This document shows positions 17,792 to 27,062 of a stretch of DNA of 64,000 nt, one piece after another (the stretch's first letter is position 1; every line of letters begins with the position of its first letter). Location of the stretch: assembly GCF_028610625.1 (NCBI RefSeq), contig NZ_JAQQWU010000002.1, positions 480,817 to 544,816 on the forward strand. The letters run 5' to 3'. Under the pieces are notes generated by a model. That model searched no databases. It worked only from the letters and a program-made list of their open reading frames with translations, and was not told the origin of the DNA. The DNA comes from Guptibacillus spartinae (lineage in GTDB: Bacteria; Bacillota; Bacilli; Bacillales; Guptibacillaceae). The translations under genes and the position numbers were made by a program.

Positions 17792-18011
17792 AAAAAAACC
17801 CATCCCTAAAAAGGGACGAGTTTGATCGCGGTACCACCCTTGTTGAAGAAAATAGATTTCTTCCACTCAGTCAGGATAACGGCCTGAACCGTCTAATGCT
17901 ACACAGACATTGTCTTTCCCATTAGATGCTCATGGAGGTAATTCGCATTTTCCTTTATACTGGTTCGCACCGACCACCAGCTCTCTGAAAAAGGGAGAAA
18001 AAGGCTACTTC
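17792..18011 (-). ncRNA. T-box leader of tyrS
   Basis: The minus strand carries the invariant T-box GGGTGGTACCGCG (complement of 17827-17839). It is followed by a terminator stem (17813-17820 with 17799-17806) and a 7-nt T run (17798-17792). Upstream lies a stem I-like region with a GGTGCGAACCAG distal element. A TAC triplet at 17940-17938, in the 3' side of stem I, is a plausible tyrosine specifier. Uncharged tRNA-Tyr would stabilise the antiterminator and switch tyrS on. The 5' end is approximate. Confidence 0.93.
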
Positions 18012-18131
18012 ATCCAATCACCGCATATCGTTCATTAAAAACGCTATTTAAATTAATATCACAAACGAAAAACCATGTCAATTCTAAGCCTACTGAACTT
18101 CCTACCAGTTTATACAAATCTCGACGACATA

Positions 18132-18140
18132 TGCTATAAT
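18132..18140 (+). promoter_or_regulatory. Extended -10 promoter of the class A PBP gene
   Basis: TGCTATAAT is a perfect extended -10 (TGnTATAAT) 30 nt before the PBP start codon. The -35 region is poor (TATACA at best), as is common for extended -10 promoters. Confidence 0.65.
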
Positions 18141-18169
18141 AAATAGGATTAATTTGAGGGGGTATAGGA

Positions 18170-21100
18170 ATGCGAGAGCTTTTTTCTTCTATCAGGCAGA
18201 AGTGGAACGCGTTCATTGATAGATTACAAGAATACAACATTTTAACTGGCTCAAGAATCGCCTATAAAGTCGTTTGGAATCTTTTTCTTATCTTTATAGT
18301 GCTTGGTCTAATGGGCGCATTTTTCGCCGGAGGTGTTGGTGCAGGCTATTTTGCATCGCTTGTAAAAGATGAACCGATTCGCTCTTACGATGAGATGAAG
18401 AGTGACGTTTATAACTATGAAGAAACCAGTGAGGTCTATTTTGCTGGAGACGTATTTCTTGGAAACTTCCGCTCTGATATTGAGCGAAAAGAAGTTGAGT
18501 TAAAAAACGTTTCTCCTCTTCTACAGAAGGCAGTCATTTCCACAGAAGATGAATATTTTTATGATCATGACGGTATTGTACCAAAAGCAATTGGACGAGC
18601 CGTATTACAAGAAGTCACGAATTCAGCTGATCGCAGTGGTGGGAGTACACTTACCCAGCAGCTCGTAAAAAACCAAATCTTAACGAGAGAAGTTTCATTT
18701 GAACGAAAAGCAAAAGAAATGTTGCTCGCGCTTCGGCTCGAAAATTTCTTCAATAAAGATGAAATTCTAGAAGCTTATCTTAACATTGTCCCTTATGGTC
18801 GAAACGCCTCTGGTAATAATATTGCTGGCGTTCAAGCTGCGTCACAGGGCATATTCGGCGTCAATGCAAGTGATTTAAACTTGCCACAGGCAGCCTTTAT
18901 CGCAGGTATTCCTAAAAACCCTTATACATACACCCCTTTTACAAATTCGGGTGAGGTAAAAGATGATCTTTCAGCCGGAATTGAACGGATGGAATTTGTG
19001 CTCTACCGCATGTATGAAGAAGAAACGATTACCGAAGATGAGTACAACAAGGCGCTAGACTATGATATCGAAAAAAACCTGGCGAAATCTTCACCATCAC
19101 CAGTTGAGAAATACCCATACCTTACATTTGAAATTGAAGATCGTGCGAAGCGCGTACTTGCCCAGCAGATCGCTGATGAAGAAGGATATGATGGAGAGAA
19201 GCTTGCGAAGAGTGTAGACTATTACAACCAAATAACTTATGATGCTAACGTTACTGGAAGATCTGCAACTGAAATAGCTAAGAAAATGGATTTGAAATGG
19301 GAAGAAGTTCAAGAAGATTCTGAAATTTTCCTTGAATTTATGAGTAATGCAGAGAAAGAGCTTCGAAAAAACGGATACAAAATTTACACGACAATCGACA
19401 AAGATATTTATGAATCTATGAATAGTGCTCGCGACAAAGTATTAGAAAATGGAAGCTACTTCCAAAGTTCTAAAACAATTTCTGTACAAAACTCTGAAAC
19501 TGGAGAACTTGAAAGTAAAGAGTTTCCAATGCAAGTAGGTAGTATCTTAATCGAAAATAAAACAGGAAAAATTCTTTCCTTCGTTGGAGGGAGAGACTTC
19601 GCTGAAGAAGAGCTAAACCATGCTACAGATGCTTATCGTTCAAATGGTTCTACAATGAAACCCTTGCTTGACTATGCACCTGCTATGGAGCTTGGAAAGG
19701 TTCAACCTGGCTATATTGTCCCAGACTTACCAATTAAAGAGGGCTACAATCCAGGCAACTATTCATCGAACTATCATGGTCTTGTGACAGCACGTAAAGC
19801 GTTAGAAAGATCTTATAACGTTCCAGCGGTTCGAGTTTATAATAAGATGAACCCAGTTGAAGCAACAAACTATTTAGTGAAGATGGGCTTTAGTACAATG
19901 ACACTTGATGACCGAACCAATCCGTCAATGGCAATTGGGGCCCTTCAACGTGGCGTTAGTGTAGAAGAAAATACGAATGCTTTTGGTACATTTGCTAATG
20001 GCGGAAAATTTGTCGATGCTTACTTAATTGATAAAATAGTGGATCGTGACGGAAACACAATTTTCGAACAAAAAACAAAGCCGGTGGATGTATTCAGTCC
20101 ACAAACTGCTTACCTAACGATTGATATGATGCGAGACGTCGTTAATCAAGGGACCGCACAAGACATCCCAAACAAATTAAAATTCTCTTCGGATTGGGCA
20201 GGAAAAACCGGAACAGGTCAGAACTATTATGATTCTTGGTTTGTAGCCGTTAATCCTAATGTTTCACTAGGTGTTTGGACTGGATACGATAAACAAATCA
20301 GTATGGATAGTCAATATGCCAACAGAAACAAGAACTTATGGGCATTATTTGCTAATGCTGCTTATGATAAAAAGCCTGAAATAATGGACCCAGAAAAATC
20401 ATTTAAAATGCCAACTGGTATTGTGCAGCGTTCGTTCTGTGGCATTTCAGGTAAGCTTGCATCTGACCTTTGTCAGAAAGCTGGCCTTGTTCAAACGGAC
20501 CTCTTCAATGCAAAGTACGTACCAACAGAAGTTGATGACAGCTTGACTGAAGGACGTTACGTTGTCATCAATGGTACAACTTATCAGGCACTTAGTTCTA
20601 CTCCAGCAGAGTTTGTGTCGAGCGGTGTGATGATTAAAGAAGATTACTTCTCGGGAGTCGATTTGGCATCACTTTTACCATCCGAATTTAAAAATCTAAA
20701 TATTGTCTCAGAAGGTAAAACGGCTTCAGAGAACGGAAAAAAACCGGGAGCTGTTGGCGGCGTTTCGATTAGTGGGAAAACCCTGAATTGGAGTGCTTCA
20801 GGTGAGAGCGATATTGTTGGTTATCGCATTTATCGCGCTTCAAACGGTAGCAGTTCCTTTACGAAACTAGGAAGTATAAAAGCTTCTGATGGTAGCTCAT
20901 TCAACATTCCTTCTGGTGCATATGCTTATTACGTTACAGCGGTTGATGTAGCTGGTAACGAATCAGGAGCTTCTGCTAAAGTAACAAGTGGAGATTGGTC
21001 AGAAAAACCAGAGCCAAAACCCGAGAAAAAACCAGCAACAGAGCCTTCAACCGATGAAGGTAATGATGATGCATCGGGTAACGAAGAAAACGAAAATGAC

Positions 21101-21295
21101 ACCACAAACAACGGGGGGGATGAATCGAACAATTCAGACGATTCATCTTCAACTGAAGAAACAACCAATAGCGATGGAAATACAAACAGTAATAACTCCA
21201 GTGATGGAAATAATTCTGGAAACAACAGTACTACAAATGGCGATGATAGTGGAAATAATTCTAATAGCACGAACAATACAAGCACTGACGAGTAA
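18170..21295 (+). CDS. Class A penicillin-binding protein (PBP1A-type) with FnIII domain and acidic Asn-rich tail
   Basis: A 1041-residue bifunctional peptidoglycan synthase. A short cytoplasmic N-terminus and one membrane helix (about 34-64) precede the GT51 glycosyltransferase, with catalytic E126 in STEDEYFYDHDG and GGSTLTQQ at 157-164. The transpeptidase has STMK (494-497), SYN (548-550) and KTGTG (679-683). A fibronectin III-like domain (about 862-940) follows. The last ~100 residues are low complexity, rich in Glu and Pro, then Asn, Ser and Asp. It polymerises and crosslinks glycan outside the membrane. B. subtilis PBP1 also has an Asn-rich tail, but its gene is elsewhere, so this is a paralogue or a relocated copy. 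A monocistronic unit with its own promoter and terminator. Confidence 0.93.
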   Translation: MRELFSSIRQKWNAFIDRLQEYNILTGSRIAYKVVWNLFLIFIVLGLMGAFFAGGVGAGYFASLVKDEPIRSYDEMKSDVYNYEETSEVYFAGDVFLGNFRSDIERKEVELKNVSPLLQKAVISTEDEYFYDHDGIVPKAIGRAVLQEVTNSADRSGGSTLTQQLVKNQILTREVSFERKAKEMLLALRLENFFNKDEILEAYLNIVPYGRNASGNNIAGVQAASQGIFGVNASDLNLPQAAFIAGIPKNPYTYTPFTNSGEVKDDLSAGIERMEFVLYRMYEEETITEDEYNKALDYDIEKNLAKSSPSPVEKYPYLTFEIEDRAKRVLAQQIADEEGYDGEKLAKSVDYYNQITYDANVTGRSATEIAKKMDLKWEEVQEDSEIFLEFMSNAEKELRKNGYKIYTTIDKDIYESMNSARDKVLENGSYFQSSKTISVQNSETGELESKEFPMQVGSILIENKTGKILSFVGGRDFAEEELNHATDAYRSNGSTMKPLLDYAPAMELGKVQPGYIVPDLPIKEGYNPGNYSSNYHGLVTARKALERSYNVPAVRVYNKMNPVEATNYLVKMGFSTMTLDDRTNPSMAIGALQRGVSVEENTNAFGTFANGGKFVDAYLIDKIVDRDGNTIFEQKTKPVDVFSPQTAYLTIDMMRDVVNQGTAQDIPNKLKFSSDWAGKTGTGQNYYDSWFVAVNPNVSLGVWTGYDKQISMDSQYANRNKNLWALFANAAYDKKPEIMDPEKSFKMPTGIVQRSFCGISGKLASDLCQKAGLVQTDLFNAKYVPTEVDDSLTEGRYVVINGTTYQALSSTPAEFVSSGVMIKEDYFSGVDLASLLPSEFKNLNIVSEGKTASENGKKPGAVGGVSISGKTLNWSASGESDIVGYRIYRASNGSSSFTKLGSIKASDGSSFNIPSGAYAYYVTAVDVAGNESGASAKVTSGDWSEKPEPKPEKKPATEPSTDEGNDDASGNEENENDTTNNGGDESNNSDDSSSTEETTNSDGNTNSNNSSDGNNSGNNSTTNGDDSGNNSNSTNNTSTDE

Positions 21296-21302
21296 TAAGA
21301 AA

Positions 21303-21334
21303 ACAGCCTGCAGCAATCGCTGCAGGCTGTTTTT
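21303..21334. terminator. Bidirectional terminator, PBP / acsA
   Basis: The 12-bp stem ACAGCCTGCAGC (21303-21314) with GCTGCAGGCTGT (21319-21330) has an AATC loop and T run. It lies between convergent genes. Confidence 0.93.
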
Positions 21335-21340
21335 GATTAG

Positions 21341-23056
21341 TTAATCTTCCATTGTCGACAAGTCACCAGTTGGTAAATCAAGTTCCCAAGCTTTTAACAC
21401 GCGACGCATAATTTTACCACTTCTAGTTTTCGGAAGCTTATCTCTAAATTCAATTTCTCTTGGTGCTGCATGAGCAGCGAGACCTTTTTTAACAAAATTA
21501 CGAATCTCCTCCATTAGCTCATCAGATGGCTCATGACCATCTCTCAGTGCAATAAAGGCTTTAATGATTTCACCTCTAACTGGGTCTGGTTTACCAATTA
21601 CCCCAGCTTCAGCAACGGCTCTGTGCTCAACAAGCTTACTTTCAACTTCAAATGGGCCAACTCTTTCACCTGAAGTCATAATTACATCATCGACTCGTCC
21701 CTGGAACCAGAAGTATCCGTCCTCATCTTTATAAGCTGAATCACCAGATACGTACCAGTCTCCTTTTAAGAAATAACTTTCATATTTCTCAGGACGATTC
21801 CAAATGGCCCGCATCATTGATGGCCATCCCTTTTTAATCGCAAGGTTACCCATTCGATTAGGAGGAAGTTCATTTCCTTGATCATCTACGATGGCTGCAT
21901 GAACACCCGGAATCGGTTTTCCCATCGATCCTGGCTTTATTTCCATGGATGGATAGTTACTGATTAGCTGTGCACCCGTCTCAGTCATCCACCAGTTATC
22001 ATGTATGCGAAGATCAAGAACTTGATTCCCCCACTTAATCACTTCTGGATTCAGTGGCTCCCCTACACTCAATACATGACGTAAAGAGGACAGATCATAT
22101 TTCTTAACAATCTCATCGCCAGCGCCCATTAGCATGCGAAAAGCAGTTGGTGCACTATACCATACGGTAACCTCATACTTTTCAATTGTGCCATACCAAT
22201 CTTCTGGGCTAAACCGTCCACCGCGAATGACGTTTGACGTTCCGGCAAGCCAAGGTGCAAAAATCCCATAAGACGTTCCTGTTACCCAGCCAGGATCCGC
22301 TGTACACCAGTAGACATCATCTTCTTTTAGATCAAGTACCCACTTCGCCGTTTGATAGTGTTGCACCATCGCATTATGAACATGGAGAACACCTTTTGGC
22401 TTACCTGTTGAACCTGAGGTATAATGAAGAATCATACCATCTTCCCGATCAACCCATTCAATTTTTAGTTTCTTTTCCGTTGACTCAAAATGCTTATAAA
22501 AATCTATATAGGGACCTTCTTCTTCTATATTCTCTCCTACTAGCACAACACTTTCGAGATTTGGAAGCTCATCGACCGGGACACGTTCAAGTAGCTCAGG
22601 TGTGGTAACGAGTACCTTCGCTTCACTATCCTCAAGTCGATCCCTTACTGCACCTTCCATAAAAGCTTCAAATAGTGGACCAGCTATTGCACCAAGTTTA
22701 AGTGTGCCTAGAAGAATAAAGTAAAGTTCTGGAGAGCGTGGCATGAATATAAAAACGCGATCCCCTTTTTCCACATTCACTTTTTTAAGAACATTCCCTG
22801 CCTTGTTACTCATTGCTTTCATTTCACTGTACGTATACTTCTCATCTCGAGTTGGGTCAGAAAAATAAAGAGCTACTTTGTTTTTACGATCGGACTCCGC
22901 GTGCCTATCAATAGCTTCATAGGCCATATTTACATTCCCTGTTTCACTCCAAGTAAATGTTTTCTCTACGTCTTTCCAATCAAAATTTTCGTATGTAGCT
23001 TCATAATCCTGCAAATTATGATTACCCAATGTAGCAGAAAGCGGTTTCAATTCCAT
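21341..23056 (-). CDS. acsA: Acetyl-CoA synthetase AcsA
   Basis: A 571-residue AMP-forming synthetase that converts acetate, ATP and CoA to acetyl-CoA. The P-loop YTSGSTGKPKG, the GxTETG-type loop (WWMTETGAQ) and the C-terminal SGKIMRR are present. In B. subtilis the matching lysine (about K548 here) is the residue acetylated by AcuA and deacetylated by AcuC and SrtN. The divergent acuABC operon makes that circuit complete in this window. The ATG follows AAGGAGGAG. A cre-like site in the divergent promoter region suggests repression by CcpA during growth on good sugars. Confidence 0.96.
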   Translation of the reverse strand: MELKPLSATLGNHNLQDYEATYENFDWKDVEKTFTWSETGNVNMAYEAIDRHAESDRKNKVALYFSDPTRDEKYTYSEMKAMSNKAGNVLKKVNVEKGDRVFIFMPRSPELYFILLGTLKLGAIAGPLFEAFMEGAVRDRLEDSEAKVLVTTPELLERVPVDELPNLESVVLVGENIEEEGPYIDFYKHFESTEKKLKIEWVDREDGMILHYTSGSTGKPKGVLHVHNAMVQHYQTAKWVLDLKEDDVYWCTADPGWVTGTSYGIFAPWLAGTSNVIRGGRFSPEDWYGTIEKYEVTVWYSAPTAFRMLMGAGDEIVKKYDLSSLRHVLSVGEPLNPEVIKWGNQVLDLRIHDNWWMTETGAQLISNYPSMEIKPGSMGKPIPGVHAAIVDDQGNELPPNRMGNLAIKKGWPSMMRAIWNRPEKYESYFLKGDWYVSGDSAYKDEDGYFWFQGRVDDVIMTSGERVGPFEVESKLVEHRAVAEAGVIGKPDPVRGEIIKAFIALRDGHEPSDELMEEIRNFVKKGLAAHAAPREIEFRDKLPKTRSGKIMRRVLKAWELDLPTGDLSTMED

Positions 23057-23094
23057 AAGTAATCTCCTCCTTCTCCTTCATGTCTTTCCCTGTT

Positions 23095-23103
23095 AGTATA
23101 ACA
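23095..23103 (-). promoter_or_regulatory. Likely extended -10 promoter of acsA
   Basis: On the minus strand TGTTATACT (complement of 23103-23095) is an extended -10, about 40 nt upstream of the acsA start. No good -35 is visible. Confidence 0.5.
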
Positions 23104-23150
23104 TAAATTCCTAATTTTTTAACAAATGACAAAACTTCAAAAAATACGAT

Positions 23151-23164
23151 TGAAACCCCTTACA
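23151..23164. promoter_or_regulatory. cre-like site between acsA and acuA
   Basis: Read on the minus strand the site is TGTAAGGGGTTTCA, with one mismatch (position 7) to TGWAARCGNTWNCA. It covers the -35 region of the probable acuA promoter (TATAAT at 23181-23186) and lies about 50 nt upstream of the acsA -10. CcpA control of this divergent region is established in B. subtilis. Confidence 0.6.
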
Positions 23165-23221
23165 TTTAGTTTGTTTCATGTATAATAAGAATAGAGACCA
23201 TTAGGAAAAGGTGGTGACTAG

Positions 23222-23854
23222 ATGGAACATCAAAAAACGTATAATGCAATTGAGTGGAACACACCGCATGGAAAATTAATTATAGAAGGCCCAATCAGTC
23301 CCAATCGCCTGGCATCCTATCATTTACATAAGGATCTTGTCGCATTTCGTCCACCTGAACAACAGCATAAAGCACTGGTTGAAATAGCGGGTCTTCCTGA
23401 AGGCCGAATTATTGTAGCTAGAGAGAGAGAAACGATCGTGGGGTACGTTACCTTTCTTTATCCGGATCCACTTGAACGTTGGTCGGAAGGAAAAATGGAA
23501 GATTTGATTGAATTAGGAGCAATAGAAGTGATTCCCAAATACCGTAACGCAAAAGTCGGGAAAAGCCTCCTGAAAACTTCCTTTATGGACGATGCCATGA
23601 ACGATTATATCGTGATTACGACTGAGTATTATTGGCATTGGGACCTTAAAGGGACAGGACTATCAGTCTGGGATTATCGTAAAGTAATGGAGAAAATGAT
23701 GAATGCAGGAGGTCTTGAATGGTATGCAACAGATGACCCGGAAATCAGTTCTCATCCTGCAAACTGCCTAATGGCTAGGATTGGATCGAGAATTAATCAA
23801 GACTCCATTCAAGCATTTGATCGCCTACGTTTCCATAATCGCTTCATGTATTAA
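23222..23854 (+). CDS. acuA: Acetyltransferase AcuA
   Basis: A 210-residue GNAT-family protein acetyltransferase that inactivates AcsA by acetylating its catalytic lysine. The GNAT core includes the strand EVIPKYRNAKVGKSLL (around residues 101-116), with the acetyl-CoA pyrophosphate loop. The ATG follows AAAAGGTGG. It is the first gene of acuABC and divergent from its target acsA. The start and length agree with B. subtilis AcuA (about 210 residues). Confidence 0.95.
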   Translation: MEHQKTYNAIEWNTPHGKLIIEGPISPNRLASYHLHKDLVAFRPPEQQHKALVEIAGLPEGRIIVARERETIVGYVTFLYPDPLERWSEGKMEDLIELGAIEVIPKYRNAKVGKSLLKTSFMDDAMNDYIVITTEYYWHWDLKGTGLSVWDYRKVMEKMMNAGGLEWYATDDPEISSHPANCLMARIGSRINQDSIQAFDRLRFHNRFMY

Positions 23855-23876
23855 GATGGCAAAGGAGTGAGTGAAG

Positions 23877-24524
23877 TTGGTCATAGAAGAAATAATGAAT
23901 CGAAATGTGTTTTCCCTTGAAGAAAACCAAACAATTGCGGATGCGATCATTCTTATGAGAGAGAAAAACATTCGTCACCTGCCAATTGTGAACAGTGTCG
24001 GAGAACTAGTAGGTATTGTTTCGGATCGTGATCTTAAAGATGCTAGTCCATCTATTCTTGACACAGATCCCAACAAAGAAGTGCTACAATCACATCTTTC
24101 CTCTATTATGAAGAAAAATGTGATTACAGCTACTCCTCTAGATTTCGTTGAAGAAATCTCTACCATTTTCTATGAAGAGCGGATTAGTTCCATTCCAATT
24201 GTGGAAAATCGAAAAGTGATTGGCATGGTAACTGAGACGGATATGTTACATACGCTTATCCTGCTTACAGGGGCACACCAGCCGAGCTCACATATTGAAG
24301 TTCAGGTAGCTAACGTATCTGGACAGCTCGCTGACATTACCCAAATTATAAAAAAACGTAATGTTAACATTATCAGCGTACTTGTTTATCCATGTAGTCA
24401 TGATGAGAAATACAAAAATATTGTTTTTCGTATTCAGACAATGAATCCAACTTCGGTCGTAAATGACATTAAAAAGGAAGGTTATGAGGTTCTCTGGCCA
24501 AGCATGCCGGGTGTTCAAAGATGA
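23877..24524 (+). CDS. acuB: AcuB, CBS-pair and ACT domain protein
   Basis: A 215-residue protein with two CBS domains (about 1-140) and a C-terminal ACT-like region that reads ADITQIIKKRNVNIISVLVYP. CBS pairs bind adenine nucleotides, so a sensing role in acetoin or acetate use is likely, but the molecular function of AcuB is not settled. I choose the TTG at 23877 because AAAGGAG then has 9-nt spacing and the product aligns with the B. subtilis N-terminus (M-V-I-E-E-I-M). A GTG at 23871 would leave only 3 nt. It overlaps acuC by ATGA, so the two are translationally coupled. Confidence 0.93.
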   Translation: MVIEEIMNRNVFSLEENQTIADAIILMREKNIRHLPIVNSVGELVGIVSDRDLKDASPSILDTDPNKEVLQSHLSSIMKKNVITATPLDFVEEISTIFYEERISSIPIVENRKVIGMVTETDMLHTLILLTGAHQPSSHIEVQVANVSGQLADITQIIKKRNVNIISVLVYPCSHDEKYKNIVFRIQTMNPTSVVNDIKKEGYEVLWPSMPGVQR

Positions 24525-25672
24525 CATGCGATTCCGTTTTTGTTTACTCTACAGATTACCTTAACTATAAATTTAGTGATGACCATCCTTTTAACCACAT
24601 TCGTGTAAAACTCACTCAAGATCTTTTAACTGAGATTAAAGCTTTACAAGAAACTGAGGTCATTGCTCCTCGAGTCGCGACTGATGATGAAATTTCTCTT
24701 ATTCATGACCCAGCCTACATTGACGCAGTGAAAAAGGCAGGCAAAGGAAGTCTCGCTTCCTCCATCGCAGCGAATTATGGACTTGGTACTGAAGATACAC
24801 CTATTTTTTCAAATATGCACGAAGCAAGCGCCCTCATTGTTGGAGGGACCCTTACAGCAGTTGACGCCGTTATGACAGGTAAATCTGATCATGCGCTCAA
24901 TGTAGGTGGTGGCTTACATCACGGTTTTAGAGGTAAAGCATCTGGTTTTTGTATTTATAATGATAGCTCAATTGCGATTGAGTACATGAAAAAAAAATAT
25001 GGTGCAAGAGTTCTTTATGTCGACACAGACGCTCATCACGGAGATGGCGTTCAATGGGCTTTCTATGACGATCCTGACGTTTGCACCCTATCCATTCATG
25101 AAACGGGTCGCTATCTATTTCCCGGAACAGGAAACATTAATGAAAAAGGACAGGGAAAAGGATATGGATTTTCGTTTAATGTTCCCATCGATGCATTTAC
25201 AGAAGATGAGTCATTTCAGGAAGTTTACGAAGATTCTTTTAGGAAAGTAATCGATTTTTTTAAACCAGATGTAATTTTAACTCAAAATGGAGCTGATGCT
25301 CATTATTATGATCCACTAACCCACCTTTCTGTTTCAATGAATAGCTTTGAATTTATTCCTAAATTGGCCCATCAACTTGCTCATGAATACTGTAATGGAA
25401 AATGGATTGCTGTTGGTGGAGGCGGATATGACATTTGGCGCGTGGTCCCAAGAGCGTGGTCAAGGATTTGGCTTGAAATGAAAGGGCTATCAATGACGGG
25501 AAGACTGCCTCAGCAGTGGTTAGATCGATGGAACCCACTTTCTCCTCTTACTCTCCCTGAAAATTGGCATGACGAGCAAAATTTATATGAACCCATTCCG
25601 CGAAAACAAGAAATTACGGAAAAAAACAAACGAACTTGTGAGCGAGCGCTTTTTCAAATATCGAAGGAATAA
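24521..25672 (+). CDS. acuC: AcuC, class I/II HDAC-like protein deacetylase
   Basis: A 383-residue zinc-dependent deacetylase that reverses AcuA acetylation and reactivates AcsA. The histone-deacetylase fold motifs are intact: GGGLHHGF, the zinc-binding DTDAHHGDGVQ, NGADAHYYDPLTHL and the tail GGGGYD. The start ATG overlaps the acuB stop (ATGA). The operon ends at a strong terminator shared with the convergent ccpA. Confidence 0.96.
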   Translation: MTCDSVFVYSTDYLNYKFSDDHPFNHIRVKLTQDLLTEIKALQETEVIAPRVATDDEISLIHDPAYIDAVKKAGKGSLASSIAANYGLGTEDTPIFSNMHEASALIVGGTLTAVDAVMTGKSDHALNVGGGLHHGFRGKASGFCIYNDSSIAIEYMKKKYGARVLYVDTDAHHGDGVQWAFYDDPDVCTLSIHETGRYLFPGTGNINEKGQGKGYGFSFNVPIDAFTEDESFQEVYEDSFRKVIDFFKPDVILTQNGADAHYYDPLTHLSVSMNSFEFIPKLAHQLAHEYCNGKWIAVGGGGYDIWRVVPRAWSRIWLEMKGLSMTGRLPQQWLDRWNPLSPLTLPENWHDEQNLYEPIPRKQEITEKNKRTCERALFQISKE

Positions 25673-25673
25673 A

Positions 25674-25698
25674 AAAACGAGCCAAAATGGCTCGTTTT
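25674..25698. terminator. Bidirectional terminator, acuC / ccpA
   Basis: AAAACGAGCCA (25674-25684) pairs with TGGCTCGTTTT (25688-25698) in an 11-bp stem between two convergent stop codons. Confidence 0.92.
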
Positions 25699-25699
25699 A

Positions 25700-26710
25700 C
25701 TATTCCTCATTATGAAAAGTTGAATTACGATGTTGCAATCGGTGTGGCAATACAACAGTTTGCTCTTCTACTGTTTCTTTGTTCATTAATTTTGTTAAGA
25801 GACGCATCGCAACAGCGCCGATATCGTACATTGGTTGTACTACCGTAGAAAGTGTTGGTCGAACCATAGTAGCGAGTCTTGTGTTGTCAAAACCAACTAC
25901 CTCGAAATCTTCCGGTACGTTATATCCATTATCTTGAGCAGCATGAATGACGCCAAGAGCCATTTCATCTGTACCAGCAAAAATAGCGGTAGGTTTCTCA
26001 TGTAGCTCAAGGAATCCTTCCATCGCTTCAATACCTGAATCATACGTATAGTCACCGATGGCAACACAGTTTTCATCCACATTCATGCCAGCATCTTCAA
26101 GTGCTGAGCGATATCCAAGGAACTTTTCTTCCCCGTTAATAGGATCTTCAAGTGGGCCACTAACAAGTCCGATTTTTTTATGTCCCTTTTCAATAAAGCT
26201 TGTAACGAGCTCATAAGCCGCCTTCTGATAGTTAATATTAACCGAAGGAATTTCCTGACTCTTTTCAAGTGTTGCTGCAAGTACAATTGGGACAGGGGAG
26301 CGCTTAAATTCTTCCACGTGCTCCTCAGTAATCTTACCACCCATGAAAACAATACCGTCCACCTGTTTTCCAAGCATTGTGTTCAATAAATGAATTTCTT
26401 TTTCTTTGTTTTGGTCGGAATTACTTAAAATGATGTTATATTTGTACATTGTCGCTATATCTTCAATACCTCGTGCAAGCTCTGCAAAGAAAATACTTGA
26501 GATATCAGGTATGATAACCCCTACGGTAGTCGTTTTCTTACTAGCAAGTCCCCTTGCCACAGCATTAGGACGATATCCAAGTCTTTCAATCGCTTCTAAC
26601 ACTTTCTTTCTAGTGGCCGGCTTTACATTGGGATTACCATTGACAACCCTTGATACCGTTGCCATCGATACTCCAGCTTCTTTCGCTACGTCATAAATCG
26701 TTGTATTCAC
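25700..26710 (-). CDS. ccpA: Catabolite control protein CcpA
   Basis: A 336-residue LacI/GalR-family regulator. The N-terminal HTH and hinge helix read [20 protein letters not shown] and [14 protein letters not shown], and a periplasmic-binding-like core binds HPr-Ser46-P. CcpA is the master carbon catabolite regulator of Firmicutes, binding cre sites. Several cre-like sites in this same window are listed separately. The ATG at 26710 has AAGGAGG upstream. In B. subtilis ccpA is followed by motPS, which are absent here: ccpA runs straight into the acuC terminator. It lies downstream of aroA, as usual. Confidence 0.97.
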   Translation of the reverse strand: MNTTIYDVAKEAGVSMATVSRVVNGNPNVKPATRKKVLEAIERLGYRPNAVARGLASKKTTTVGVIIPDISSIFFAELARGIEDIATMYKYNIILSNSDQNKEKEIHLLNTMLGKQVDGIVFMGGKITEEHVEEFKRSPVPIVLAATLEKSQEIPSVNINYQKAAYELVTSFIEKGHKKIGLVSGPLEDPINGEEKFLGYRSALEDAGMNVDENCVAIGDYTYDSGIEAMEGFLELHEKPTAIFAGTDEMALGVIHAAQDNGYNVPEDFEVVGFDNTRLATMVRPTLSTVVQPMYDIGAVAMRLLTKLMNKETVEEQTVVLPHRLQHRNSTFHNEE

Positions 26711-26751
26711 GATGATCCTCCTTCATGCTCTTACGGACTTTAATTTACTTA

Positions 26752-26780
26752 ATGATACGATACTATCCGATTGACTGCAA
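26752..26780 (-). promoter_or_regulatory. Sigma-A promoter of ccpA
   Basis: On the minus strand TTGCAG (26780-26775) and TATCAT (26757-26752) are 17 nt apart. The leader to the ccpA ATG is about 35 nt. Confidence 0.7.
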
Positions 26781-27033
26781 ACCAAATCCCTATATCGGCT
26801 AACACTAATTCATTGTTTTATCTGTGTGAAACTGTCTACAATTGGTATGTAGGATATTTCACAAGTAGATACTGTATTAAAGATAGCATATTTACAGCGT
26901 TTTTGCTTCATATAAGCATAAATTTCACACATAAAATGATAACAGCACGCTATTTTACTTTGGTTATTACATATGATAACACGCTTACGCTCTTTTATTC
27001 CCATTCAATCCCACTCATTGAAATAGAGGCAAC
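26781..27033. other. aroA-ccpA intergenic spacer without a gene
   Basis: About 337 nt separate the aroA stop from the ccpA start. Apart from the ccpA promoter and the aroA terminator, the middle is A/T-rich and holds only a distant 9-bp inverted repeat (TGTGTGAAA at 26823-26831, TTTCACACA at 26933-26941). The open frame on the plus strand here has no RBS and no family resemblance. Confidence 0.6.
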
Positions 27034-27062
27034 AAAAAACCTTCTACTTAAATAGTAGAAGG
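27034..27062 (-). terminator. Terminator of aroA
   Basis: CCTTCTACT (27040-27048) pairs with AGTAGAAGG (27054-27062), followed by six T on the minus strand. The stem overlaps the aroA stop codon. Confidence 0.9.

Noticed and set aside
20929..21285. 118-codon frame opposite the PBP tail
   Set aside because: It is the complement of the low-complexity Asn/Ser/Asp tail with no RBS or recognisable family.
26771..27055. 94-codon frame on the plus strand between aroA and ccpA
   Set aside because: It lacks an RBS, is A/T-driven and runs across the ccpA promoter and the aroA terminator.
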